Source: Dehalococcoidia bacterium
Lineage (GTDB): Bacteria; Chloroflexota; Dehalococcoidia; Tepidiformales; Tepidiformaceae
Direction of reading: 5' to 3'
Assembly (NCBI GenBank): GCA_020847985.1
Contig: JADLBC010000034.1
Location: 1-64,000 of the forward strand
DNA: 64,000 bases
Both the position numbers and the translations under genes were made by a program. Positions 1 to 7,958 of this stretch are shown here, piece after piece. The notes under the pieces are model-generated. The model saw only the letters and a program-made list of their open reading frames with translations, had not been told where the DNA came from and ran no database searches. Every line of letters starts with the position of its first letter. Position 1 is the stretch's first letter.

Positions 1-71
1 CCGCCCACCGCCGCCACCACCACCGTAAGCGCTGCCAGGCCGGCGCCCGCCAGCCGCATCGTTGCTCGCAT
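1..71 (-). CDS. N-terminus of an exported protein (partial)
   Basis: Only the first 23 or so codons lie inside the window, and the gene continues off the left edge. The ATG at 71 reads leftwards and is preceded at 78-84 by a good Shine-Dalgarno sequence (GAGGGAA), about 6 nt away. The peptide starts MRATMRLAGAG and continues into a hydrophobic run (LAALTVVVAAVG). This is the layout of a Sec signal peptide or an N-terminal membrane anchor. Nothing of the mature domain is visible, so no function can be given. It is divergent from the acyltransferase gene at 267. Confidence 0.5.
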   Translation of the reverse strand, partial: MRATMRLAGAGLAALTVVVAAVG

Positions 72-266
72 TTCGTCTTCCCTCGTTAGTTGTTCGGTCA
101 ACGGCCTGCAGGGCGCTGGTGACGATACGCACGCCGCCGGGAGCGGGATTCCCTCGCCCTGGCCACTCGGAGGGCAGTTATCCGTGGCCGCTTTACCCGG
201 CCTGTCCTTTCCCGCGCCCACATCCCGCGCTGGCCCGATCGCGCCCGGCGCGGCACCATCGAAGCG

Positions 267-1400
267 GTGCCACCCTCGTCCACGGCCGCCATCCCCTCCC
301 GCCGCCTCCCCGAATTGGATGTGTTGCGCGGCCTCGCCATCGTCCTCGTCGTCTACCTCCACGCCTACTTCCGCCCCTGGGACGTGACCCCCAACCGGCA
401 CAAGGTGGCGATGCACGTCATCCACCTCTTCGCGCACGCCGCGGTCCCCGCCTTCCTCTTCATGAGCGGCTTCCTCCTCGCCCGCGAGCGGAACCGCGGC
501 CTCGCCGCCTTCGCCTACCGCAAGCTCCTCCGCATCGGCCTTCCCGTCGCCATCTGGATGACCGCCGTGCTCGCCTACCGCCTCTGGCGCGAAGACACCC
601 CCACGCGCGACCTCCTCGCCGGCTACGTCCGGTTCGATATCTCCGGCCAGTACTACTACGTGCTCGTGCTGATCGTGTTCTACGCGGCGCTCTATCCCTT
701 CCGCGCGCGCTCCGCCCGGGCCCTCGGCCTGGCCGCCATTGCTGCCTTCGCCGCAAACCTGGGCACGGTCGCCTGGTACCAGTGGGCCATCGCCCGCCAC
801 GGCCTCGACGGCGAATTCGCCACCTGGGCCTACCGCAACCCGTTGGCCTGGGCCGCCTTCCCCGTCGCCGGGCTTTGGGCAGGCCGGCTCGCCGACCCCA
901 TCGCCGTCGCCCGCCGCGTCGCGCCCGCCGCCCTCGCCGCCATGGCCGTGCTCATGGCCATCTATCTCTACCGCGGCGAACACGACCACGCCTACCCCGT
1001 GAGCTACTTCAGCGTCGTCGTCTTCCTCTTCAGCTGTTGCGCCATCCCCGCGGCCCTGGCCGCCATCTCCGCCGGCCTCCCGCGGCGGGAGTTCGCCTTC
1101 CTGCACCCCCTCGGCCGCCTGGGCCGCTACGCGTTTGCCATCTACCTGGTCCACATGCCGTTCTTCGTCGGCTACGTCACCGGGACCTTCATCTCTGATA
1201 GCAGCGTCCGGGACGACTACTGGAAGCTCATGAACGCCATCTTCCTCACCGGCTTCGCGACATCCCTCGCTGCCGTCTGGCTCGCCGCGCGCATCCTCGG
1301 GCCCGCCGCCGGCCCGCTGCTCGGCGTCGAACCAGCCCCGCATGCCCACTCGCCCGCGGTCATCGATCGAACGAACCGGGCCGCCGGCCGCCGCTCCTGA
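267..1400 (+). CDS. Acyltransferase 3 family membrane protein
   Basis: A 377-residue polytopic membrane protein of the acyltransferase-3 (OafA/WecH-like) family. Members move acyl groups, often acetyl, onto sugars or other surface molecules at the cytoplasmic membrane. The family signature is at the N-terminus: an ELDVLRGLAIVLVVYLHA stretch with the conserved Arg after the Leu and a His in the first membrane helix. Further hydrophobic helices follow to the C-terminus, and the length is normal for the family. The start is a GTG without a convincing Shine-Dalgarno sequence, so it is less certain than the frame. No glycan-synthesis genes are adjacent, so the substrate cannot be inferred. Confidence 0.82.
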   Translation: MPPSSTAAIPSRRLPELDVLRGLAIVLVVYLHAYFRPWDVTPNRHKVAMHVIHLFAHAAVPAFLFMSGFLLARERNRGLAAFAYRKLLRIGLPVAIWMTAVLAYRLWREDTPTRDLLAGYVRFDISGQYYYVLVLIVFYAALYPFRARSARALGLAAIAAFAANLGTVAWYQWAIARHGLDGEFATWAYRNPLAWAAFPVAGLWAGRLADPIAVARRVAPAALAAMAVLMAIYLYRGEHDHAYPVSYFSVVVFLFSCCAIPAALAAISAGLPRREFAFLHPLGRLGRYAFAIYLVHMPFFVGYVTGTFISDSSVRDDYWKLMNAIFLTGFATSLAAVWLAARILGPAAGPLLGVEPAPHAHSPAVIDRTNRAAGRRS

Positions 1401-1456
1401 AAACATCGCTTCGAACGCGCATAATCGCCGGACCACACTCTCCCGGGGGCTCCGCC

Positions 1457-2008
1457 ATGGCCGACTGGTACGACTCCATCGACGCCGGCCGCCGCGCGTT
1501 CATCGAACGCCAGCACCTCTTTTTCGTCGCCACCGCCGGCGATGGCCCGGACGGCACCGTGAATCTCTCGCCCAAGGGCCGCGCCCTCTGCCGCGTGCTT
1601 GGCCCGAACCTCGTGGGCTGGCTCGACTACCCCGGCAGCGGCAACGAGACGGCCAATCACACCGCGACGAACGGCCGCATCACCGTCATGTTCTGCAGCT
1701 TCGAAACGGCCACCGGCATCCTCCGCCTCTACGGCCGCGGCCGCGCGCTCGCCCTCGATGCCGCCGAATTCGCCCCCCATCGCGAAGCCTTCCGCGACGA
1801 CGTCCACCCCTTCGTGCGCCAGGCCTTCCTGGTCGATGTCGAACGTGTCCAGACCTCCTGCGGCTACGCCGTCCCCCGCATGGAGTTCGTCGCCGAACGC
1901 GACACCCTCGACCGCTGGTGCGAAAACCGCCTCCAACCTCGGGGCATCGCCAGCGACGGCTTCCCCACACCCGGCCCCCTCCTCCGCAAGGACGGCACCC
2001 CGCTCTAA
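1457..2008 (+). CDS. Pyridoxamine 5'-phosphate oxidase family protein
   Basis: A 183-residue cytoplasmic protein of the split-barrel FMN-binding (PNPOx-like) superfamily. The N-terminal half (FIERQHLFFVATAG, then GTVNLSPKG) matches the strand pattern that binds the FMN phosphate in this family. Members use FMN or F420 as cofactor, and many reduce or sequester unknown small molecules. It is too divergent to be called true PdxH. It starts at an ATG after a GGGGGC sequence, with a CATAAT hexamer about 30 nt upstream. A five-copy 7-bp repeat begins right after its stop codon. Confidence 0.8.
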   Translation: MADWYDSIDAGRRAFIERQHLFFVATAGDGPDGTVNLSPKGRALCRVLGPNLVGWLDYPGSGNETANHTATNGRITVMFCSFETATGILRLYGRGRALALDAAEFAPHREAFRDDVHPFVRQAFLVDVERVQTSCGYAVPRMEFVAERDTLDRWCENRLQPRGIASDGFPTPGPLLRKDGTPL

Positions 2009-2013
2009 ATCTC

Positions 2014-2048
2014 CTCATTCCTCATTCCTCATTCCTCATTCCTCATTC
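2014..2048 (+). repeat. Heptamer tandem repeat, five copies of CTCATTC
   Basis: Five perfect head-to-tail copies of the 7-mer CTCATTC start 5 bp after the stop codon of the PNPOx-family gene. A degraded sixth unit (CTCACCT) runs towards the next gene. It is one member of a set of intergenic arrays in this window that share a 7-bp period but not a sequence. It is not part of a hairpin and does not look coding. Confidence 0.9.
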
Positions 2049-2066
2049 CTCACCTACCGTGTCGCC

Positions 2067-3110
2067 GTGAGCGCGAACGGACGGCCGCGAAGCCTCGGTG
2101 ACCAGCTCTGGGGGTCCGTGCTCATCTTCGCGTCGCTCGCCGGCGCCGTGGCCGGGCTGACGCTCCTCTTCCTGGGCATGCGCGGCGTGATGGACATCGG
2201 CGGCAGCTGCGCCAGCGGCGGACCCTTTGTCGCTGCGCGCCCCTGCCCCGATGGCACCGGTCCGGCCGTGTTTGCAGGCATCTGGGGCGGCGTGATCTGC
2301 CTCGGCATCTACGCCTGGCTCACGCTCACGCGGCATGTCCCCGGCTTCCTGCCGCTCGCCTGGCCCGCCCTCTTCCTCAGCCTCGGCTATAACTTCCTCC
2401 AGTACGGCGTCGATCCCCCGGCGGGCGCCCCGGCCGGGCTGGACATGGGCTTCCTCGTCTGCGCCGTCCTCTTCGGCGTGATGGGCGGCGCACCGCTGCT
2501 CATCTTCGTCATCCCCATCGCCCGTTCGCTGTCGCCGTTCGGGCATCCACCCGCGGCGCGCCCGGCGCCGGCCACGCGCGCCGGTGCGGTGATCGCGGCC
2601 GCGCTGCCGGGCGTGCGCCTGCCGCGCGCCGCGAGCACCGGGCCCGTCGCCCCCAGGCATGTCCGCCCCGCGCCGATGCCCGCGCCCGTCGCGAAAGAGC
2701 CCGGTACACCCAGCCCGTGGCCCCCGCCCGAGCGCACGGATGCCGACCCTGCGGCCATCTTCGCAAGCCCCATCGCCACCGCCAGCGAGCGCACCACGCC
2801 ACCCCCGCCCGCCGCGGCGAGCTGGGCCACCTTCGAAAGCCCGCCAATCCCCGAGGACGAGCCCACGGAGCCGCCACCGCCCGCACCCGCCCGCGACCCG
2901 CGCCTCGAGCTCCATCCCGTGTTCCCGCCCGGCTCCCCGCTGGCCATGGCCGATGCCGTCGAGGCGGCCGCCGCCGCCGGTACGGCCTACACCGGCGACA
3001 CCATCGTCACGGCGCTCGAACGGCTCGCCTCCCTCCACGAATCCGGGGCCCTGACCGACGACGAGTTCGCCGCCGCGAAAGACCGCCTGCTCCTGGGGCA
3101 TGACACATGA
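2067..3110 (+). CDS. Four-helix membrane protein with C-terminal SHOCT domain
   Basis: A 347-residue protein starting at a GTG (VSANGRPRS). The first half holds four hydrophobic segments, near residues 12-35, 70-90, 95-115 and 130-155. A long Pro/Ala-rich, probably disordered linker follows. The last 30 or so residues (LERLASLHESGALTDDEFAAAK) are a clear SHOCT motif, a short C-terminal oligomerisation or interaction helix pair found on many unrelated bacterial proteins. The frame is open further upstream, but the repeat before it and the codon use favour this start. It overlaps the next small gene by the 4-bp ATGA, so the two are probably translated together. Function unknown. Confidence 0.7.
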   Translation: MSANGRPRSLGDQLWGSVLIFASLAGAVAGLTLLFLGMRGVMDIGGSCASGGPFVAARPCPDGTGPAVFAGIWGGVICLGIYAWLTLTRHVPGFLPLAWPALFLSLGYNFLQYGVDPPAGAPAGLDMGFLVCAVLFGVMGGAPLLIFVIPIARSLSPFGHPPAARPAPATRAGAVIAAALPGVRLPRAASTGPVAPRHVRPAPMPAPVAKEPGTPSPWPPPERTDADPAAIFASPIATASERTTPPPPAAASWATFESPPIPEDEPTEPPPPAPARDPRLELHPVFPPGSPLAMADAVEAAAAAGTAYTGDTIVTALERLASLHESGALTDDEFAAAKDRLLLGHDT

Positions 3111-3205
3111 GCGCGCGCGCCCGCTGGTACTGGCTCCTCCTCCAGCTCGGTGCCGTCGCCACGGGCATCTGGCTCGGGCGCTTCTTCTGGGACGCCCTCA
3201 GCTGA
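3107..3205 (+). CDS. 32-residue single-helix membrane miniprotein
   Basis: A short frame whose ATG overlaps the stop of the SHOCT membrane protein (ATGA at 3107-3110). The product starts MSARARWYWLLLQLGAVA and continues TGIWLGRFFWDALS. That is a basic N-terminus followed by one membrane-spanning helix rich in Trp, consistent with an inside-positive miniprotein. Such coupled single-helix proteins often modify a neighbouring membrane protein, but that role is inferred only from the overlap. A hairpin that ends the opposite operon lies just downstream at 3229-3261. Confidence 0.5.
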   Translation: MSARARWYWLLLQLGAVATGIWLGRFFWDALS

Positions 3206-3228
3206 CTTCCGTGCAGCCGTAAACGAAA

Positions 3229-3261
3229 GCGGCGCCCCCTCCGAACCGGAGGGAGCGCCGC
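3229..3261 (-). terminator. GC-rich hairpin ending the thiolase-like operon
   Basis: The arm GCGGCGC at 3229-3235 pairs with 3255-3261, and the arm CCCTCCG at 3237-3243 pairs with 3247-3253. On the minus strand it sits 24 bp after the stop of the thiolase-like gene and is followed by a moderately T-rich stretch (CTTTCGTTT). It may also stop the small plus-strand gene ending at 3205. Confidence 0.7.
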
Positions 3262-3284
3262 CTGGTAGGTCCGCGAACGCGAAC

Positions 3285-4490
3285 TTAGTCCGCGACGAGC
3301 ACCAGCGTGCCCGTGGTCGAAAGCGAACCGCCCGTGCCGTTCACCACGCACGAGCGCGCCTTCGTCTGCTTGCCAGCGATGCCGTTGACACCGTCCTCGG
3401 CCGTGCCGCTGAGCTGGCGATACGCCTCGACCAGCAGCTGCATGCCGTACATGCCGCTGTGGTTGAACGAAAGGCCACCGCCATTGGTGTTGATCGGGAA
3501 GCTGCCGCCCGGCGCCGCCTTCCCGCTCTTCCAGAGCGTGAAGCCCTCGCCCTTCGGCGCCAGCCCCAGCATCTCCGCCGTGATCCCCGCCGTCACCGTG
3601 AACGAGTCGTAGATCATGGCCATTTCCATGTCTTCCGGCCCCATCCCCGCCATGCGGTACGCCGTCGCCGCCGAAGCCGCCGCCGAGGTCGCCGTGAAGT
3701 CGCCCATTTCGAGCATGTTCGAATGGCTCATGTTTTCGCCCGCGCCCGCGATCCACACCGGCTTCGTCGGCAGGCTCTTCGCGATCTCCGGGCTCGTGAT
3801 CAGGATCGCTCCGCCGTAGTCCGTTACCAGGCAGACGTGCAGGAGCGTCAACGGCCACGAAATGATCCGCGACTTCTGCACCGTCTCGACCGTGATCGGC
3901 CCGCCCTCGGGGTGCGTCTCCTTCGAATGCATCACCGCGCGCGGGTTCAGCGTCGCCCACTGCCGCGTGACCACCGCGATCTCCGCGAAGTCCTCCGGCG
4001 TCGTGCCATAGCGGTGCATGTGCCGCGTCAGCGCGTGCGAATAGTTCGAAGGCGCGCCCGTCACGCCGTAAGGGTTGCTGTAAAGCGAACCCGGGTCCCA
4101 CGGGTCGCCACCGCGCGCCCGGCCCGTGCCGCGCCCGCCCGTCGCCCGCTGCGAATAGCCGTTTTCGCCGTGCGTCACCAGCGCGACATCGATGATGCCC
4201 GCGTGAATCGCCGCCAGCGCGTGGTGCACATGCATTTCGAACGAGCAGCCGCCCACGGCCGTCGTGTCGATGTAGTCCGGGTGGAGCCCAAGGTGCTCCG
4301 CGATCTGCGACGACCAGCCCGCGCCGAACACGCCGTTGATGCGTGAAATCGGGATGCCCGTCTGGTTACTGACGTTCTTGATCGCCTCCATGTGGAGCTG
4401 AAGGGCGGTCTTCGGCGTCTTCGGATAGCCAATCTCATTGGCCTCGGCCGCACCGACGATGGCGGCCGCGCGCGAAAGTTCTCCAGGCAT
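3285..4490 (-). CDS. Ltp-type thiolase-like (lipid-transfer) protein
   Basis: A 401-residue member of the thiolase superfamily in the SCP2/Ltp branch. Visible landmarks are the GVFGAGW region, the active-site loop AVGGCSFEMHV, the GENGYS turn and the C-terminal NTNGGGLSFNHSGMYG motif. A true thiolase has a nucleophilic Cys before a CASGL-like helix and a CIGGG motif near the end. Here the only nearby Cys seems offset by one residue, and the C-terminal motif reads NGTGG, so ordinary thiolysis is doubtful. In steroid side-chain degradation, Ltp proteins of this type act as retro-aldolases with a DUF35 partner. A DUF35 gene ends 9 bp upstream of this start, which supports an acyl-CoA aldolase-like complex. 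Confidence 0.85.
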   Translation of the reverse strand: MPGELSRAAAIVGAAEANEIGYPKTPKTALQLHMEAIKNVSNQTGIPISRINGVFGAGWSSQIAEHLGLHPDYIDTTAVGGCSFEMHVHHALAAIHAGIIDVALVTHGENGYSQRATGGRGTGRARGGDPWDPGSLYSNPYGVTGAPSNYSHALTRHMHRYGTTPEDFAEIAVVTRQWATLNPRAVMHSKETHPEGGPITVETVQKSRIISWPLTLLHVCLVTDYGGAILITSPEIAKSLPTKPVWIAGAGENMSHSNMLEMGDFTATSAAASAATAYRMAGMGPEDMEMAMIYDSFTVTAGITAEMLGLAPKGEGFTLWKSGKAAPGGSFPINTNGGGLSFNHSGMYGMQLLVEAYRQLSGTAEDGVNGIAGKQTKARSCVVNGTGGSLSTTGTLVLVAD

Positions 4491-4499
4491 TGCTCTCTC

Positions 4500-4913
4500 C
4501 TACTCGGCCACGCGCCAGAACGCGATGCTCACGTCGTCGGTCGCGGCCTCGAACTCGACCCGCACCTTCGCGCCGATCTTGATGCTCTCCGGGTTCTTCG
4601 GGTCGACCCCGCGCAGCACCGTGAACATCCGGTCGCCCTCGACGAGGTCGATGTAGGCGGTCACGAAGGGAGCTTCCTCCGCCCAGCCGCCCATGGCGCG
4701 GTGCTGCACCGCGAAGGTGTGGATGTACCCTTCGCCACTGCCCTCGACCCATTCGATGTTGTCCGAATGGCAGCTAGGGCAGATGTGACGCGGGTACCAG
4801 TGCACCCGGCTGCAATCGACGCAGCGCGGGAGCATCAGCTTCCCGGCCTTGGCGCCGTCCCAGAACGGCTTGCCCAGCGGGTCGGGCTCGGGGATTGGCT
4901 TGTTGTAGGCCAC
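4500..4913 (-). CDS. DUF35 zinc-ribbon/OB-fold acyl-CoA-binding protein
   Basis: A 137-residue DUF35 protein. The N-terminus carries the usual PLGKPFWDGAKAGKLML lead. A rubredoxin-like zinc ribbon (CVDC, ten residues, CPSC) follows, and then an OB-fold with the typical GEGYIHTFAV and AYIDLVEGDR strands. These proteins bind acyl-CoA or partner with Ltp or hydratase subunits. It is 9 bp from the thiolase-like gene on the same strand and almost certainly forms a complex with it. I chose the GTG at 4913, with AAGG about 8 nt upstream, because homologous proteins begin near this point. An in-frame ATG at 4952, 13 codons earlier, is an alternative. Confidence 0.85.
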   Translation of the reverse strand: MAYNKPIPEPDPLGKPFWDGAKAGKLMLPRCVDCSRVHWYPRHICPSCHSDNIEWVEGSGEGYIHTFAVQHRAMGGWAEEAPFVTAYIDLVEGDRMFTVLRGVDPKNPESIKIGAKVRVEFEAATDDVSIAFWRVAE

Positions 4914-5038
4914 GGTTTCGCCTTTCACATGGTGGTCCGCAGGCGGCGGCATCCGCTCCCGCCCCGCCCAATTTGCAGTCAGCGACTATACCTGCCATCG
5001 CCGTTATCCGCTCGCCCACTCGGGCCCACCCCACAGAA

Positions 5039-5062
5039 AGGCCCGGGCACAAGCCCGGGCCT
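5039..5062 (-). terminator. Hairpin between acyl-CoA dehydrogenase and DUF35 genes
   Basis: A perfect 10-bp stem: AGGCCCGGGC at 5039-5048 pairs with 5053-5062 across a 4-nt loop. It lies downstream of the acyl-CoA dehydrogenase on the minus strand. The following TCTGTGGGG is only weakly T-rich, so it may terminate or only reduce read-through into the DUF35 gene. Confidence 0.65.
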
Positions 5063-5098
5063 CTCACTCACTTTCACCGCGGAAGGATTCCCCCGCCC

Positions 5099-5126
5099 CT
5101 TTTCTCCTTCCTCTTTCCTCTTTTCT
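5099..5126. repeat. Pyrimidine heptamer array beside the acyl-CoA dehydrogenase stop
   Basis: Four 7-mers (CTTTTCT, CCTTCCT, CTTTCCT and CTTTTCT again) and a degraded fifth unit lie within 10 bp of the stop codon at 5136. Over 32 bp this array is the same as the one at 50724-50751 except for one base. That other copy also lies just beyond the end of a minus-strand gene. Confidence 0.8.
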
Positions 5127-5135
5127 CTCCGCGCG

Positions 5136-6305
5136 CTACGCGCGCGGCAGCCCCAGGCCCCGCGTCGCGATGATGTTCCGCTGGATCTCGCTCGTCCCGC
5201 CCTCGATCGTGTTCGCCGTCGAACGCAGGTAGCCGTAGCGGATGCGCCCATGCATCGGCGCGTTCTCCCCGGAAAGCTGCCCGTAGAGCCCCAGCATGCG
5301 CATCCCCGTGCGGTTTATGCGCTGGTTCAGCTCCGTCCCGTACAGCTTCGCCACGCTCGCCTCATGCCCCGGCGCGATCCCTTCCTTCGCCTGGATCGAG
5401 ACGATCTTGTAGCTCATCAGCGTCGCCACGCCCGCCTCGACGTACCGGTCCACCAGTTCCGTCTTCACCCCCGAGAGGTGATCGATCGTGCTCTGGCCGT
5501 CCGCCCGGTGGTCCCGCGCGAACTTGATCAGGTCCTCCACGTTCTGGCGCGCGCCCACCGCCGACCCGATGTTCGAACGCTCGAAGCTCAGCGTCGTCTG
5601 CGCGAGGTACCAGCCCCGGTTCTCCTCGCCGATGATGTTCGCCGCCGGCACCCGCACGTCCTCGAAGAACACCTCGTTGAACTCGTGCGTGTAGGCCGCG
5701 TTGATCAGCGGCCGCACCGTCAGCCCCGGCGACTTCATATCCACAATGAAGTAGGTGATGCCCCGGTGTTTCGGCGCATCCGGGTCCGTCCGCGCGAGCA
5801 GGATCATCCACTTCGCCCGGTGCCCGCCCGAAGTCCAGATCTTTTGGCCGTTCACCACGAAGTCATCGCCGTCGCGGATCGCGCGCGTTTGCAGCGCCGC
5901 CAGGTCCGAACCCGCGCCCGGCTCGCTATAGCCCTGGCACCAGCTCACTTCGCCCTCGAGGATCTCCGGCAGGTACTTCTGCTTCTGCTCCTCCGTGCCA
6001 TGGACGATGAGCGTCGGGCCCGCGAACCCCGTCGCGATGCCGCCCGGCCGCGGTACGCGCGCTTCCGCCAGCTCCGAGTTGTAGATGAACTGCTGCATCA
6101 CGCTCATCCCGGCGCCGCCGTATTCCACCGGCCACGCCGGCGCGATCCAGCGGCGCGCCGCCAGCTTCTTGAACCAGTCCCGCGTCGTGCTCCCGCCCGC
6201 GAATCCTTCCGCGTTGCGCGGCGTGTTCTTCGGCGCTTCCGCCTCGATGAAGGCGCGAATCTCAGCGCGGAATGCGGACTCCTCGGGAGTGTCGTTGAAA
6301 TTCAT
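5136..6305 (-). CDS. Acyl-CoA dehydrogenase
   Basis: A 389-residue FAD-dependent acyl-CoA dehydrogenase, which introduces an alpha-beta double bond into acyl-CoA. The family signature GYSEPGAGSDLAALQTRA is in the middle domain and is followed by the VNGQKIWTSGG strand. The C-terminus carries EGGTSEIQRNIIATRGLG, whose first Glu sits where the catalytic base of MCAD-type enzymes is found. Length is normal. It lies upstream of the DUF35 and Ltp-like genes on the same strand. This suggests a degradation route in which a branched or cyclic acyl-CoA is oxidised, hydrated and then cleaved. The start is ATG with a TATTAC -10-like hexamer about 30 nt upstream. Confidence 0.93.
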   Translation of the reverse strand: MNFNDTPEESAFRAEIRAFIEAEAPKNTPRNAEGFAGGSTTRDWFKKLAARRWIAPAWPVEYGGAGMSVMQQFIYNSELAEARVPRPGGIATGFAGPTLIVHGTEEQKQKYLPEILEGEVSWCQGYSEPGAGSDLAALQTRAIRDGDDFVVNGQKIWTSGGHRAKWMILLARTDPDAPKHRGITYFIVDMKSPGLTVRPLINAAYTHEFNEVFFEDVRVPAANIIGEENRGWYLAQTTLSFERSNIGSAVGARQNVEDLIKFARDHRADGQSTIDHLSGVKTELVDRYVEAGVATLMSYKIVSIQAKEGIAPGHEASVAKLYGTELNQRINRTGMRMLGLYGQLSGENAPMHGRIRYGYLRSTANTIEGGTSEIQRNIIATRGLGLPRA

Positions 6306-6343
6306 GGAGAGCTACTACCCCGGCAGTCGTAATACCCACGAGT

Positions 6344-6883
6344 TTACTGCCGCTGTCCACCACGGTCTCCGGCCATTCGGCCCTCACTGCGCACGAAAAT
6401 GGCCGTCCAATACCGCGCTCCTCCGCCTTCGACGACGCCCACGCCAAGCCCCGTGTACCCCGGGTCCAGCAGGTTGGCCCGCTGCGAAGGGTTCGCCAGC
6501 ATCAGCTCCACGATGCGCGCGACGTCGTCCTCCGCGCGCCGTTCGCCCGCCGTCGCCGCGATGTTCTCGCCCGCCGCCCGGAAGTCCACATCGAGCGCCT
6601 CCAGCAGCGGCACGTAGCTCCGTTCGCCACCCGCCGCGAAGTGCACCGGGCCCGCGATGGGCATCTGGTCGCAGCGCCCGCGCGCCACCCGCGTTAACGC
6701 CGGCAGCCAGCGCAACGGCGGCGCCCCCGCGGCCGCGCGCACCCGCTGCTGCTCCTCCAGGAAGCGCTCCTCCGCGCCCGAAAGCACCACCGGCATCGCC
6801 GCCAGCGGCGATCGCGATCGCACCATCGTGCCTTCACGCCGCTCCATCCGGTCGCCCGAGAGCACGGGCCGTTCAAACGGCAT
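6344..6883 (-). CDS. CAP (SCP/PR-1) domain protein
   Basis: A 179-residue protein made mostly of one CAP domain. Recognisable parts are the first helix (LEEQQRVRAAAGAPPLRW), the PVHFAAGG segment with a candidate metal-binding His, the AGENIAA motif, NPSQRANLLDPGYTGLGVGV and the closing strand YWTAIF. The usual HRxNIL motif reads SQRANLL, so the second metal-binding His is replaced by Gln. No signal peptide is seen, which is unusual for a family that is usually secreted. Another Met 12 codons in could be the true start. The role is unknown; bacterial CAP proteins have been linked to cell-surface and sporulation functions. Confidence 0.75.
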   Translation of the reverse strand: MPFERPVLSGDRMERREGTMVRSRSPLAAMPVVLSGAEERFLEEQQRVRAAAGAPPLRWLPALTRVARGRCDQMPIAGPVHFAAGGERSYVPLLEALDVDFRAAGENIAATAGERRAEDDVARIVELMLANPSQRANLLDPGYTGLGVGVVEGGGARYWTAIFVRSEGRMAGDRGGQRQ

Positions 6884-7221
6884 GCGAACCCCCCATTCCC
6901 CTCACGCCCGCATTCTGCCCATTTCGGGCCGGTTCGTCTGTTGCTCGTTCGTCGCTAATTCGTGTCGCACGCGCCATTTTTATAGGAGAATCGCCCGCGC
7001 CCGGCGCTCACTCCACGCTTCGCGCCTCGCTGCCCTCCACGACATCCCCAGCCCTCCGGACCGCGATACCCGCTTATGCCGCGAACTGGCGGGCGAGTTG
7101 CCGCTTAAGGTCCTCGATACCGGCCGCTTCGCCAGCACCCTGCACGGCGGCCGGGATGGCTCCGCGTTCGCGCCCGAAACCCCCGAGATCATCGTCGTCG
7201 CGAGAATCCCGGAGCCGCTGC
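6884..7221. other. Gap without a convincing gene
   Basis: 338 bp between the CAP gene and the CopD-like gene, both on the minus strand. A minus-strand frame with good codon use ends at a TAA at 7074 (C-terminus GIEDLKRQLARQFAA) and is open up to about 7255. It has no ATG or TTG, and its only GTG would leave 24 residues. A TATAAA hexamer on the minus strand near 6975-6980 could be a -10 for the CAP gene. Nothing else is supported here. Confidence 0.4.
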
Positions 7222-7758
7222 CTAGACTTCCCGCATCGAGAACGTCGTCGTCGTCAGCAGCGCGCCCATGACCATGATCGCCAGCGTCAGCAACAGCCCG
7301 AGCGAACTCAGCCCCCGCGACATCATGCGCGCGCGGCGCAGCGCCTCCGGGTTCCCGTTTCCCGCCGCCTCCGCTTCCATTTCGCGCACCAGCCCCGGCC
7401 CCACCTTGAACGTGTGAAGGCCCACGACCACGAGCATCACCGCCAGTACGCCCATCTTCGCGCTGAATACCACCCCGTAGCGCAGGCTGTTGAAGCCGAT
7501 GTCGTCCGGCTGCGCGTAGTAGTCCCGCCACGTGGCGATGAGGTACGTCCCCGCGATGAGGATCAGCACCAGGCCGGCTCCGCCGATGTAGCCGAAGCGC
7601 CGCGTGAGCGTCTTCGCCGCCGCCGTGCGCGCCGCCATGTCCGTCATCCCCCGCGCCGCCGCCGGCCAGGCGAAGGCAAGGAAGAACTGCGGCCCCACGA
7701 ACAGGGCGATACCCAGGATGTGCATCCAGAGCGCGGTCGCATGCAGCGTGCTTTCCAA
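7222..7758 (-). CDS. CopD-like four-helix membrane protein
   Basis: A 178-residue integral membrane protein with four hydrophobic segments. The first reads LHATALWMHILGIALFVGPQ, the third VVFSAKMGVLAVMLVVVGLH, and the last SLGLLLTLAIMVMGALL. Paired His residues in the first helix and the order of segments resemble the CopD/DUF2269-type family, some members of which bind heme or copper, but the match is weak. I chose the TTG at 7758 because the minus strand has GAGGGG at 7765-7770, 6 nt before it, and because the frame upstream of it looks non-coding. An ATG 45 codons earlier is possible but gives a non-membrane-like leader. Confidence 0.65.
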   Translation of the reverse strand: MESTLHATALWMHILGIALFVGPQFFLAFAWPAAARGMTDMAARTAAAKTLTRRFGYIGGAGLVLILIAGTYLIATWRDYYAQPDDIGFNSLRYGVVFSAKMGVLAVMLVVVGLHTFKVGPGLVREMEAEAAGNGNPEALRRARMMSRGLSSLGLLLTLAIMVMGALLTTTTFSMREV

Positions 7759-7958
7759 GTCGTGCCCCTCGGTTTTCCAGGCCCGCGCTTCGTCCGAAAC
7801 GCCGGGCGGTTCTTCGCGCGCGCTTCCCACGCACGCGAGGCTGTCCTGTTCATTGAACCCGGGATCGCCTATCGCAGGAAGCGGTTCCCGCAAATGGCGC
7901 TATCGACCCCGCCCGCACCTTCGCCCACCCGGTTCGCACCGGGACCGCCCCGCCGGCG

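Noticed and set aside
3285-4490. Acetyl-CoA acetyltransferase (true thiolase)
   Set aside because: The CIGGG motif is replaced by NGTGG and the only nearby Cys is shifted; it fits the Ltp branch better.
6884-6985. 34-codon minus-strand frame just upstream of and overlapping the CAP start
   Set aside because: No Shine-Dalgarno sequence, no hydrophobic or conserved pattern, and it overlaps the start of the CAP gene.
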